From positions 1 to 51,004 of the forward strand of contig NZ_MAQA01000036.1 of the NCBI RefSeq assembly GCF_001692445.1: a stretch of DNA of 51,004 bases, given 5' to 3'. The number at the start of each line of letters is the position of its first letter. Position 1 is the stretch's first letter. The position numbers and the translations under genes are program-made. The stretch comes from Oerskovia enterophila. GTDB lineage: Bacteria; Actinomycetota; Actinomycetes; Actinomycetales; Cellulomonadaceae. Below the pieces are notes generated by a model, which saw nothing but the letters and a program-made list of their open reading frames with translations, searched no databases and was not told where the DNA came from. Positions 1 to 8,076 of this stretch are shown in pieces.

Positions 1-657
1 GTCGAGGAGCCGCCCGTGGCCCCACCGCCCCCCGCCTCGCCCGACGCGCCGGACTGCTCGGTGCTCAAGTGCATCGCCCTGACGTTCGACGACGGCCCCG
101 GCAAGTACACGTCCCAGCTCCTCGACACCCTCGCCGAGAAGCAGGCCAGGGCCACGTTCTTCCTCGTCGGGCGGTCGGTCCAGGCGAACCCCGACCTGGT
201 GCGTCGCGAGGTCGCGGAGGGGCACGCCGTCGGGAACCACACGTGGTCCCACCCCGACCTGTCGAAGCTCGGCACCGACCAGATCTCGCAGGAGCTGCAG
301 TCGACCGCGGACGCGGTCGAGGCCGCGTCGGGCGTCCGACCGACGCTCGTACGGCCTCCGTACGGCGCGACGAGCGATACTGTGACGAGTGTCCTCTCCC
401 AGCGCAACGAGCCGGCGATCCTGTGGAACGTCGACACCGAGGACTGGAAGAACAAGGACTCGGCCATGACCTCGGAGCGGGCCCTCGCAGGTGCCCGACC
501 TGGGGCGATCCTGCTGATGCACGACATCCACGCCTCGACCGTGTCGGCCGTGCCCGGCATCGTGGACAGCCTGCGGGCTGCTGGTTACACGCTCGTGACC
601 GTGCCCGATTTGCTCGGTCATGACCTGGTTGGGGGACACAAGTACTTCAATCGTTAG
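1..657 (+). CDS. Polysaccharide deacetylase (NodB domain), 5'-truncated
   Basis: The frame is open from the first base, so the gene starts outside the window; a GTG at 16 is unlikely to be the true start. The visible 218 codons hold a complete NodB domain of carbohydrate esterase family 4. The motifs are TFDDGPG (catalytic Asp and metal-binding Asp), HTWSH (metal-binding HxxxH), RPPYGA, the DTEDW segment, and LMHDIH near the C-terminus. By family knowledge such enzymes remove N-acetyl groups from peptidoglycan or another amino-sugar polymer outside the cell. The visible N-terminus is a Pro-rich linker, so the missing part may carry a signal peptide or membrane anchor. Family call is firm; substrate unknown. 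Confidence 0.93.
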   Translation, partial: VEEPPVAPPPPASPDAPDCSVLKCIALTFDDGPGKYTSQLLDTLAEKQARATFFLVGRSVQANPDLVRREVAEGHAVGNHTWSHPDLSKLGTDQISQELQSTADAVEAASGVRPTLVRPPYGATSDTVTSVLSQRNEPAILWNVDTEDWKNKDSAMTSERALAGARPGAILLMHDIHASTVSAVPGIVDSLRAAGYTLVTVPDLLGHDLVGGHKYFNR

Positions 658-659
658 CA

Positions 660-690
660 ACAGGGGTAGCACAGTCGGAGTAACCCCTGT
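660..690 (+). terminator. Weak stem-loop after the deacetylase
   Basis: ACAGGGGT (660-667) pairs with ACCCCTGT (683-690) across a 15-nt loop, three bases after the stop codon. There is no T-run. It is a possible terminator or mRNA 3'-end stabiliser. Confidence 0.4.
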
Positions 691-839
691 ACCGTTACCG
701 GTGAGATTGCAGTGCCTCGCTTGTCCTTGCGCAACGGCCCCATGCCACCGCGAACCTTGTTACCCAAGAGTTGACGACGAACACCGTGATGTTCGGCTCC
801 AGATCATGGAGCTGTTTGAAACTCTAGAAGGAGATCCCC

Positions 840-1043
840 ATGGCATTGGGAACCGTGAAGTGGTTCAACGGCGAGAAGGGCTACGGCTTCATCGCACCTG
901 AGGACGGCAGCGCCGACGTGTTCGCGCACTACTCCGCCATCCAGACGCAGGGCTTCCGCTCGCTCGAGGAGAACCAGCGCGTCGAGTTCGACGTGACGCA
1001 GGGCCCCAAGGGCCCGCAGGCGGAGAACATCCGCCCGCTCTGA
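840..1043 (+). CDS. CspA-family cold-shock protein
   Basis: A 67-residue single cold-shock domain, the usual CspA length. It starts [18 protein letters not shown], with RNP1 (KGYGFI) and RNP2-like (VFAHYSAI) RNA-binding motifs and the late QxVEFDV strand. It should bind single-stranded RNA or DNA and act as an RNA chaperone. The start is well placed behind AGAAGGAG, 6 nt upstream. About 180 nt separate it from the deacetylase. cspA genes often have long regulatory 5' leaders, but no TSS could be fixed here; a TTGACG at 771-776 is only a possible -35. The gene is followed by a strong hairpin, so it is probably a single-gene unit. Confidence 0.97.
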   Translation: MALGTVKWFNGEKGYGFIAPEDGSADVFAHYSAIQTQGFRSLEENQRVEFDVTQGPKGPQAENIRPL

Positions 1044-1078
1044 TCTCACTCGCCTCCGGGCGTAGCTGATCATTGAAC

Positions 1079-1114
1079 GAGTGCCCCCGACCGGTTCGCC
1101 GGTCGGGGGCACTC
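1079..1114 (+). terminator. Strong hairpin terminator after the cold-shock gene
   Basis: A perfect 16-bp stem (GAGTGCCCCCGACCGG with its complement) is closed by a TTCG tetraloop, 36 nt after the stop codon. The very stable stem and UUCG-type loop fit a terminator or 3'-end stabiliser, although no U-tract follows. Confidence 0.75.
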
Positions 1115-1117
1115 GTG

Positions 1118-1215
1118 CGTCCAGGACCAGGTACCCCTGTGCCTGGTCCTGGACGCCGTGGTAGAACTGAGAACGGTCCAGAGGACCAGCGAACCGCCCT
1201 CCGGCGTGCTGGTCC
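1118..1215. repeat. Two further palindromes downstream of the cspA terminator
   Basis: CGTCCAGGACCAGG (1118-1131) is perfectly complementary to 1142-1155 across a 10-nt loop. A third pair, GGACCAGC (1183-1190) and GCTGGTCC (1208-1215), follows with a 17-nt loop. The gap 1044-1393 (350 nt) holds no credible gene; apart from these three hairpins and the RBS of the next gene nothing else was recognised. Confidence 0.65.
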
Positions 1216-1393
1216 GGCAACCGCGCGACGCGCACGGTGCTCCCGGAGGAAGACCCGCCCCCACACCCGTGGGGGAAGAGCGAGCAGCCCCACGCCGCAG
1301 CGCTCGTCCTCGTGCCCCTCGCCCTGGGCCTCGCCCGGGTGGGTGCCCGCACGCGGGTGAGCTCCGCCGTCGGGCACGGAGAGAAGGAGCACC

Positions 1394-1762
1394 ATGGCCC
1401 AGCACGTCATGGAACGCCGGGCGAGCACCGCCCCCTGTCCCGTACCGACTGTGTGCGACCGGTACGACACCGGGCACCTCCTGCACCCCGTCCACGCACG
1501 CATGCTGGGCAACCGGCCCTGGGGCTGGCGCGACGGCACGGTCCGCGCGGTACGACCGGTCGACGGAGGCGTCGAGGTCGTCGTCGAGTACACGACGGGT
1601 GAGGGGGCGTGCCGCGTGTGGCACCACACGGGGCTCGACCTGGCCGACGGGCTGACCGTGCGCGTGCACGAGCAGTACCACGCGCTCGAGCTCGCGGGAC
1701 AGCCGCTCAACGTCCGGCTCCTGGGTGGGGTGGGCTGCGTGCCGGAGCCCGCTCCCCGCTGA
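1394..1762 (+). CDS. Uncharacterised 122-residue protein
   Basis: I do not recognise a family. The ORF has good actinobacterial codon bias and a canonical RBS (GAGAAGGAG, 5 nt before ATG). The protein is soluble and mostly beta-like, with alternating hydrophobic stretches (VEVVVEYTTGEG, LTVRVHEQYHAL). It has Cys residues at the N-terminus and late in the chain but no CxxC pair. There is no signal peptide or membrane segment. The stop codon runs directly into the first copy of a 55-bp palindrome, which probably ends its transcript. It is flanked by hairpins on both sides and so looks monocistronic. Confidence 0.7.
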   Translation: MAQHVMERRASTAPCPVPTVCDRYDTGHLLHPVHARMLGNRPWGWRDGTVRAVRPVDGGVEVVVEYTTGEGACRVWHHTGLDLADGLTVRVHEQYHALELAGQPLNVRLLGGVGCVPEPAPR

Positions 1763-1815
1763 GTGCATGGTTCGGCAGCGGCTCGCCGGGCGTGTCGCTG
1801 CCGAACCACGCACTC
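1761..1815. repeat. 55-bp palindromic repeat, copy 1
   Basis: Arms of 20 nt (1761-1780 and 1796-1815, one mismatch) flank a 15-nt centre. It begins inside the TGA stop of the preceding gene. It matches the copy at 2613-2667 in 52 of 55 positions. The position suggests a terminator function; the near-identity of two copies marks it as a dispersed repeat. Confidence 0.85.
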
Positions 1816-1894
1816 GACGGAACGGAGGGGCGGCGAACCGCGTTGAACCGGTGAGGGCACCCGCCCTCGACGGTTCGACCAGAAGGACACGCTC

Positions 1895-2596
1895 ATGGGA
1901 TTCCTCGACCGCCTCCTCGGCCGCACCCCGCAGGACGAGGGGATGCCGCGCCGCCACGCGACCTACGACGGCCACGAGTCCCCCGTGTACGGCACCCCGC
2001 CCCCCGCTCCGACGGGTCCGGGGCGCAGCGAGGACGACGTCGCGATCGACCGCTACCGCTACCTGCTGCGCACGGCTCCCCCCGAGGCCGTCGAGCAGGC
2101 GCACACCGAGGCGTTCGAGCGGCTCACGCCCGAGCAGCGGCGCCGCGTGCTCACCGACCTGGGCGAGAACCTGCCGCCCGCCGAGCGCACGACCTCCGAC
2201 GACCCGCAGTCGCTCGCCCGCATGGCGACCCGCGCCGAGATGCGCAACCCCGGCACGCTCGAGCGGTCGTTCGGCGGCCGGCAAGGGGTCGGCGGCCCGG
2301 GCGGGCCCGGCATGGGCTCGATGATCGGCTCGAGCATGCTCGGCACCATCGCGGGCGTCGTGATCGGCTCCGCGGTCGCCAACATGATGTTCGGCCCGAT
2401 GTTCGGCGACCCGACCGCGAACCTCGCGAGCGACGGCGGGGCGGGCGGCGAGGGGGATCCCGGAGCAACCGAGGCCGACCCTGGAGCGGGCGACACGGGC
2501 GGTGAGGTCACCGAGGCCGGAGGGGACCTCGGCGGTGACTTCGGGGGGTTCGGCGACTTCGGTGGTGGGGACTTCGGAGGGTTCGGGGACTTCTGA
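1895..2596 (+). CDS. Uncharacterised protein with Gly-rich hydrophobic segment and GGFGDF tail
   Basis: A 233-residue protein of unknown function. Residues 1-100 form a charged, mostly helical region, including a stretch (YRYLLRTAPPEAVEQAHTEA) that I recall from many actinobacterial hypothetical proteins. A Gly/Met-rich hydrophobic segment at about 145-175 (GSMIGSSMLGTIAGVVIGSA) could insert in a membrane. The last 30 residues are low-complexity repeats of GGDFGGFGDF. The RBS AGAAGGA lies 8 nt before ATG. A 55-bp palindrome lies upstream and another starts 16 nt after the stop codon. The tail may be disordered or aggregation-prone; that is inference. Confidence 0.8.
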   Translation: MGFLDRLLGRTPQDEGMPRRHATYDGHESPVYGTPPPAPTGPGRSEDDVAIDRYRYLLRTAPPEAVEQAHTEAFERLTPEQRRRVLTDLGENLPPAERTTSDDPQSLARMATRAEMRNPGTLERSFGGRQGVGGPGGPGMGSMIGSSMLGTIAGVVIGSAVANMMFGPMFGDPTANLASDGGAGGEGDPGATEADPGAGDTGGEVTEAGGDLGGDFGGFGDFGGGDFGGFGDF

Positions 2597-2612
2597 GCCC
2601 TGACCCGCCGTC

Positions 2613-2667
2613 GAGTGCGTGGTTCGGCAGCGACTCGCCCGGCGTGTCGCTGCCGAACCACGCACTC
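2613..2667. repeat. 55-bp palindromic repeat, copy 2
   Basis: A perfect inverted repeat with 20-nt arms GAGTGCGTGGTTCGGCAGCG and its complement around a 15-nt centre. It lies between two convergent genes, where it could terminate both. Three differences from copy 1 at 1761-1815. Confidence 0.88.
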
Positions 2668-2683
2668 AGCGGAAGCCCGGCCG

Positions 2684-5600
2684 CTACCGAGCAGCCCCCG
2701 ACTGGCACAGCCCGATGAACGCGCCCAGCTCGGCGAGCTCCTCGGGGTGCTGCGGCAGATAGTCGGTGAGCCGGTGCGAGCGGACCACGACGGCGCACCA
2801 CTGGCCCCGCGAGACCGCGACGTTCACGCGGTTGCGGGACAGCAGGAACTCCATGCCGCGCGGCACGTCCTCACGCGCCGAGGCCGTCATCGAGACGATC
2901 GCGACGGGCGCCTCCTTGCCCTGGAACTTGTCGACCGTGCCCACGCGCACGTCCCCCAGCCCCGCGGCCTGGAGCGCGTGCCGCACGGTCCAGACCTGCG
3001 CGTTGTAGGGGGCCACGACGACGAAGTCGTGCTGGTCGAGCAGGCGCGAGCCGGCGGCGGCCCCACCGTGGGAGCCTGCGGCGCCCCCGCCCCGCCCGCC
3101 CGGGTACCAGGTGGTCCCGAGCAGCGCCTGGACCTGGCGCACGATCTCGTGGGCCTCCTCGACCGAGGACACCGCGTTCCCTGCGTGCTCGACCTCGACC
3201 ACGTGCACGCCGGGCTCGACCCCCACGAGCAAGCGTTCGCCCGCGGCCGCCTCTGCGTGCAGCAGGCCCTCGTACGCGAGCTCGGACACCGCGTCGCACA
3301 GCGCCGGGTGCATGCGCCAGGACCGCGCGAGGAAGTAGCCGAACTCCGGTGGCAGCACGTCGTGCCCTCCGCCGGCACGGGTCAGCCAGCCGAGGGCCGA
3401 CTGGTCGACCGGCTCGGGGTGCTGCCCCTGCGAGACCTGCGGGAGCTGCTGCGGGTCGCCCAGGAGCAGGAGCCGCTGCGCGGCCCGCGAGACCGCGACG
3501 GTGTTCGCGAGCGAGAACTGCCCGGCCTCGTCGATCACGAGCAGGTCCAGCTCGCCGTCGCCGAACCGCTCGACGTGCGCGAAGTCCCAGGCCGTCCCGC
3601 CGATCACACCGGGACCTTCCGCGACGAAGGCCGAGGTCTGCGCGGAGTCCACGAGCCGCCAGGGGACGAGCCGCGAGCCCTCGGGCAGGTCCGCCGCGGC
3701 GACGTCGTCGGCCAGGCCGGAGCCCACGTCGCGCCCGACCCTCGACACGTCACGCCCCTTGGGGCCCGAGGCCTTCTTGCCCACGCGGTCCGCAGCGACG
3801 CCGCCCTTGGTGATGACGCCCGCGAGGACGTTCTCGACGACGTCGTGCGACTGCGCCACGACACCCACTCGCCAGCCCTCGGCGACGAGGCGGCCGATCA
3901 CCTTCGAGGCGAGGTGGGTCTTCCCGGTGCCGGGAGGACCCTGGACGCCGAGGTAGGACCCGTCGAGGTCGCGGACGGCGTCCGTGACGGCGTCGATGTA
4001 CCGCTCGGGGCCGTCCGCCAGGGCCGGGAGCGGACCGCCCGACCTCGTGCGCGGCGGGCGCCGGCGCAGCAGGTCGAGCGCAGGGTGGTCGGGAAGCACC
4101 AGCGGGGCCTCGACCCCAGCGGGGTTCTGGCCCTGCACGAGCGTCGCGAGCGCTCGGATCGAGGCCTCCTGCTGCGGCGTGGGCAGCACCTGGCCCACCG
4201 TCAGCGCCATGGGCAGCACGTCGTGCGTGGCGGCCCCCTTGGGGACGGGCATCCGCACGTCGAGGACGTCGACCTCCCGGCCGCTCGCGAGCCGCCCGCG
4301 CTCGACGCCGTGCACGCGCACGCTCCCCGTCGACCAGCGCACCGCGCCGTGCGCGGGCTCGATCCCGTCGGGAGCAGGTCCCTCGAAGAGCGCGGTCGCG
4401 CCCTCGTAGCCCGCCTTGAGCTCGGTGCCGTCGGGCAGCTCGCCGAAGAGCCGCAGACGACGCGACGGGTTGCTGCGCGGCGTCGCCCGGGCCCAGTCCT
4501 CGATCACCTCGGCCCGCTCCACGACGAAGTACGACCGGGGCGTCTGCCACTCGTCCACGGGGTCCTTCAGCCGGGAGAAGTACTCCTGCCAGAAGGGCTT
4601 GGCCTCGCGCCAGTAGTACCCGACCCCTGCGCCCAGGAGCGCAACGGCCTCCTCGTCGTCGGTCCGCCCGGCACCCGAGCGGCCGTCCACGCCGCCCGCG
4701 AGCCCCCGCACGTCGAGCTCGACCTGCTCGGCCTCGGCGCGCTTGGCCCGGCGCGCCACCTCGGCGTCGCTGAGCTCGAGGGCGGGCGGCAGGTCGTCCT
4801 CCCACCCGTTGCCCGCCGGGGGCGTCGTCCGTACGTCGCTCGTCGCGGGGGCCGTGCGTCCGGCGAGGCCCAGCAGGAACTCGTGCAGCCGCAGGGTCGA
4901 GAGGCAGTCGTACTCGTTGTAGTCGGCGATGCCGCGCAGCAGCCTGGCCGCCTCCTCGTCGTCGCCCGCGTCGCGCGCGGCGCACCAGGTCGCGTAGGCC
5001 ACGACCGACGCGGCGGCGTCGGTCACGTCGCCGCCGCGGAGCTGGTCGCCCATGTACAGCGGTTCGAGCTTCTTGATCGAGTACGACGGCGCCGAGACCT
5101 TGAGCGAGTGGCGCACGGTCGCGTAGAGGTCGACGAGCACGCCCTGGCGCAAGAGGTCGTCGACCTCCTGCTCGTAGACCCCGTGGCGGGCCGCGATCGA
5201 CAGCAGGTGGGTCTTCTCGTAGGACGCGTAGTGGTAGACGTGCAGCCCGGGGTACTGGGCGCGTCGCTTGGCCAGGTAGTCGACGAAGTCGACGAGCGCC
5301 TGCTTCTCCTGCTCCAGGTCGTGCGCCCAGAACGCGTGGAAGGGCGGTACCTCCCCCGAGGTGCCGGGTCGCTCGACGAGACCGAACAGGTAGTCGATGT
5401 TCCACGTGATGTCGCCGGTCGCAGGGTCCGTGACCGACCACAGCGGGTCGCCCTCGAAGTCGAAGAACACGTCACCCGGATCCGGCGGGGGCAGGGCGCG
5501 CAGCGGTGCGGGGTCGACGACCACGTAGGACAGCGTGTGCTGCTCGGTCCCGGCGCCGCCCGGGGCGTCCTCGGCGCCATGAGCGACCGCCCCCTCCCCG

Positions 5601-6700
5601 GACGCGCTGCGGGGGCTGCTCGCGTCGAGATCCCCCACCCCGGTGGCCGCCCGAGTGCTCCACATGACCGACCCGCTGGGACCGGGGCCCAGGCCCGGCA
5701 CCTCGCCCCCGTCCGCCGGCACGTCGACCAGCCCGGCCTGGAGCCGGGCCTGGACCCGCAGCGTCTCGAAAGTGCGCGCCGCGAGCCCGCGCGGCGGGGT
5801 CGTGGCCGACGCGAGCTGGGTCATGGTGGTGATGCCACCCGCGCGGAGCCTCACGCGCTGGGTGCTGCGCAGGCCCGCGACGCGGAGCAGGTCGTCGTGC
5901 TCCTCGACCTGCTGGGCGCAGAACCCGCACGTCCCGCACTGCCGCAGCCCGGGCGCGTCCCAGCGGACCGGCTCGCCGGCCGCGCGGTGCGCGTCCAGCA
6001 GGTGCAGCAGCTCGGCGCGCCGCTCGCGGAACACGGGCAGGACGTCCGCGAGCCGGTGGTCGGTCACGGCCCGCGTGCCGAGGATCAGGTGCAGCACGGG
6101 CGACGTCTCGACGCCGGCTGCCAGGAGCTGGTCGGCGTAGGCGGCGAGCTGGAGCAGCGCGGGGACCTTGGCGCGCCGCGCGAGCTTGGCGTCGTACACC
6201 GCGTACACGGGGCCGGCCGCACCCGGCGCGCCGGGCCCTCCCAGGGTGCCCGACGTCGTCGGGCCGGCGGGGAGCAGGGGGACGTGGGCCGCCCGGCTGT
6301 CCGTGCGGATCAGGAAGTCCGCGCGGCCGTGGAAGCGGCCGTCGAAGAACGAGCCCTGGTAGACGACCTCCACCCCGTCCCGCAGGGCCGCGAGCGTCGC
6401 GGCGTGCGCGGCCACGAGGTCCTCGCGGCGCACGGTGCGCGGCACGGGGATCTCCCGGACCGCGTCAGCACCCACGAGGTCCACGAGCCCGGCGAGGACG
6501 TGCTGCTCGTGCACGTCGCCCAGGGTCGCGGTGCGTTCGAGCATGTCGTCGACCTCGACCGCACCGCGGGCAGCGCGCCCCGTCTTCTCGTCGAGCGTGC
6601 GCAGCAGGCGGTACTCGCACTCGCTCGCCGCGACGAGGTCGCTCGCGGAGAACACGAGCAGCTCCCCCGCGGACGGGTCCTGCTGGTCCATCAGGAACAC
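2684..6700 (-). CDS. TM0106-type RecB-like nuclease fused to superfamily 1 helicase
   Basis: A 1338-residue protein. The N-terminal third looks like a PD-(D/E)XK nuclease (RADFLIRT, then YDAKLARR) with Cys28 and a late CGTCGFC cluster, resembling the four-Cys iron-sulfur set of Cas4/AddB. The middle is a predicted RNase H-like nuclease (FFDFEGDPLW, YHYASYEKTH, YNEYDC). The C-terminal third is an SF1 helicase: GPPGTGKT near residue 920, then DEAGQFS, LLGDPQQLPQ and VDKFQGKE. It probably processes nucleic acids in repair; the exact role of this family is not established. I chose the GTG at 6700 because GAGGAG sits 5 nt upstream; an ATG three codons later is the alternative. Confidence 0.9.
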   Translation of the reverse strand: MFLMDQQDPSAGELLVFSASDLVAASECEYRLLRTLDEKTGRAARGAVEVDDMLERTATLGDVHEQHVLAGLVDLVGADAVREIPVPRTVRREDLVAAHAATLAALRDGVEVVYQGSFFDGRFHGRADFLIRTDSRAAHVPLLPAGPTTSGTLGGPGAPGAAGPVYAVYDAKLARRAKVPALLQLAAYADQLLAAGVETSPVLHLILGTRAVTDHRLADVLPVFRERRAELLHLLDAHRAAGEPVRWDAPGLRQCGTCGFCAQQVEEHDDLLRVAGLRSTQRVRLRAGGITTMTQLASATTPPRGLAARTFETLRVQARLQAGLVDVPADGGEVPGLGPGPSGSVMWSTRAATGVGDLDASSPRSASGEGAVAHGAEDAPGGAGTEQHTLSYVVVDPAPLRALPPPDPGDVFFDFEGDPLWSVTDPATGDITWNIDYLFGLVERPGTSGEVPPFHAFWAHDLEQEKQALVDFVDYLAKRRAQYPGLHVYHYASYEKTHLLSIAARHGVYEQEVDDLLRQGVLVDLYATVRHSLKVSAPSYSIKKLEPLYMGDQLRGGDVTDAAASVVAYATWCAARDAGDDEEAARLLRGIADYNEYDCLSTLRLHEFLLGLAGRTAPATSDVRTTPPAGNGWEDDLPPALELSDAEVARRAKRAEAEQVELDVRGLAGGVDGRSGAGRTDDEEAVALLGAGVGYYWREAKPFWQEYFSRLKDPVDEWQTPRSYFVVERAEVIEDWARATPRSNPSRRLRLFGELPDGTELKAGYEGATALFEGPAPDGIEPAHGAVRWSTGSVRVHGVERGRLASGREVDVLDVRMPVPKGAATHDVLPMALTVGQVLPTPQQEASIRALATLVQGQNPAGVEAPLVLPDHPALDLLRRRPPRTRSGGPLPALADGPERYIDAVTDAVRDLDGSYLGVQGPPGTGKTHLASKVIGRLVAEGWRVGVVAQSHDVVENVLAGVITKGGVAADRVGKKASGPKGRDVSRVGRDVGSGLADDVAAADLPEGSRLVPWRLVDSAQTSAFVAEGPGVIGGTAWDFAHVERFGDGELDLLVIDEAGQFSLANTVAVSRAAQRLLLLGDPQQLPQVSQGQHPEPVDQSALGWLTRAGGGHDVLPPEFGYFLARSWRMHPALCDAVSELAYEGLLHAEAAAGERLLVGVEPGVHVVEVEHAGNAVSSVEEAHEIVRQVQALLGTTWYPGGRGGGAAGSHGGAAAGSRLLDQHDFVVVAPYNAQVWTVRHALQAAGLGDVRVGTVDKFQGKEAPVAIVSMTASAREDVPRGMEFLLSRNRVNVAVSRGQWCAVVVRSHRLTDYLPQHPEELAELGAFIGLCQSGAAR

Positions 6701-6727
6701 GACGACTCCTCGAGATCGCTCACGCGC

Positions 6728-6757
6728 GCTGCCGATCACCCGTGGAGGCTGCCGATC
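6728..6757. repeat. 10-bp direct repeat upstream of the nuclease-helicase
   Basis: GCTGCCGATC occurs at 6728-6737 and again at 6748-6757, a 20-bp period (two helical turns), 28-57 nt upstream of the nuclease-helicase start. It could be an operator; no regulator is identified. Confidence 0.4.
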
Positions 6758-6884
6758 GGGGGCCGCCGCACGCGTCTCGGCCCGGTTCCTTTGTACCCGG
6801 CGCCGCTGACAGGGCACGGAATTAGCGTCAACGGGCCGATCTGCAGCATAGTGAGCGCGCTGGAACTGTCGAAGGAGCTCTCCC

Positions 6885-7967
6885 ATGGCCGTACATTTCA
6901 ACCCGCCGCCCGGCTGGTTGGTACCTCCCGGTTTCGCCCCTTCGTCCGACTGGCATCCCGACCCGGCCTGGCCGGCCGCGCCCCAGGGCTGGGTCTTCTG
7001 GGTGGAGTCCGCCCATGCTGTCCCCGCGCCGCCGGCGCCGCCCGCGCCGCCCGCCTCGGGGGCCGAGGCCTGGTCCCGCGAGACGCCGGGGGGCGGGATC
7101 CCCGTCCTCTTCCAGACCGCGGTCGCGCCCGGAGCCTCGGTAGCGCCCTCGCCCGCTGACTCCACGCACGTCATGGCCCCCGTCACGTCTCCCGGGGACG
7201 GGACGCCCGCCGTCGGGCCGACGAGGCGGTCCCGCCGCGACGTGAGCGCTCCCGCGCCCGCGGAGGCACCCTCCTCGACCATGATCCTGCCGGTCGTCGC
7301 AACCGCTGCAGCCCCGCCCGTCGCGGCCACGAGCGCCGCCCAGGTCGACGGGCCCGCAGTCGCCGTCGGGACTGCTGCCTCGCCCGCAGGGCCCACTCCT
7401 GCCGCCGACCGGGGGCCGCTCGCGATCTTCTCGAGCGACGACGAGGAGCGCGAGGAGCGGACGTACATGCGCTGGCTCCTGCCCCTCGGGATCGGCGTGG
7501 GTTGCCTCGCCGTGGGGCTGCTCATCGGCCTCGGCGTAACGCTCAAGGCCCAGTCGGAGGCCGGGGACGCCACCGCGGCGGCCGCCCTCACGACCGAGCA
7601 GATGGCCGCCGAGCGCGAGAAGCTCGACGCCGAGCGAGCCGACCTCGAGACGCAGCTCGCCGGGATCGCCGCCTCGACCGAGGCCGTCACGGCCCGTGAG
7701 ACCGCCGCGACCACCAAGGAGGCCGAGCTCGACGCGCGCGACGTCGCGCTCGACGACCGCGAGGTGGCGATCGCGGAACGCGAGGCCGCGGTGCAGGACA
7801 ACGGCGACGACGGGAACGACGGCGGCTGGGACTCGGGCAAGGTCAACGGCATCTACCTGACGTGCGAGGCCGCGAAACGCGAAGGGAAGACGCCGCTCAA
7901 GAAGGACGACGCGGGCTTCAACCCGGCGCTCGACTGGGACGGCAACGGGGTGGCCTGCGAGCGCTGA
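6885..7967 (+). CDS. Membrane-anchored coiled-coil protein with excalibur calcium-binding domain
   Basis: A 360-residue protein with four regions. Residues 1-45 are a Pro/Trp-rich segment (FNPPPGWLVPPGF, then WHPDPAWPAAPQGW) seen in actinobacterial membrane proteins. An Ala/Pro-rich linker reaches about 185. A transmembrane helix (WLLPLGIGVGCLAVGLLIGL) lies near 195-215. A coiled coil covers about 230-305. The C-terminal 38 residues are an excalibur domain, with the paired Cys (YLTC, VACE) and the DWDGNG calcium loop. The topology predicts an extracytoplasmic domain held on a stalk. The RBS GAAGGAG lies 7 nt before ATG. It is transcribed divergently from the nuclease-helicase. Ligand and role are unknown. 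Confidence 0.88.
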   Translation: MAVHFNPPPGWLVPPGFAPSSDWHPDPAWPAAPQGWVFWVESAHAVPAPPAPPAPPASGAEAWSRETPGGGIPVLFQTAVAPGASVAPSPADSTHVMAPVTSPGDGTPAVGPTRRSRRDVSAPAPAEAPSSTMILPVVATAAAPPVAATSAAQVDGPAVAVGTAASPAGPTPAADRGPLAIFSSDDEEREERTYMRWLLPLGIGVGCLAVGLLIGLGVTLKAQSEAGDATAAAALTTEQMAAEREKLDAERADLETQLAGIAASTEAVTARETAATTKEAELDARDVALDDREVAIAEREAAVQDNGDDGNDGGWDSGKVNGIYLTCEAAKREGKTPLKKDDAGFNPALDWDGNGVACER

Positions 7968-8018
7968 CCGGCTCTCGCCGGCGGGCGCCGCGGCCCCTCT
8001 CGTGGTGGTACGACGGAC

Positions 8019-8050
8019 GTGGCCCCTGGACCGAGCGGTCCAGGGGCCAC
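8019..8050. terminator. Bidirectional terminator hairpin
   Basis: GTGGCCCCTGGACC (8019-8032) pairs perfectly with 8037-8050 across a GAGC loop, between the convergent excalibur and ABC ATPase genes. Confidence 0.8.
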
Positions 8051-8076
8051 AGCTCACGCTCGACAGGCGCGGACGG

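Noticed and set aside
2615-7159. A 1514-codon open frame on the plus strand opposite the nuclease-helicase
   Set aside because: It is a shadow of the minus-strand gene created by high GC. Its translation is Arg/Ala/Gly/His-rich without domains, while the minus frame carries complete nuclease and helicase motifs.
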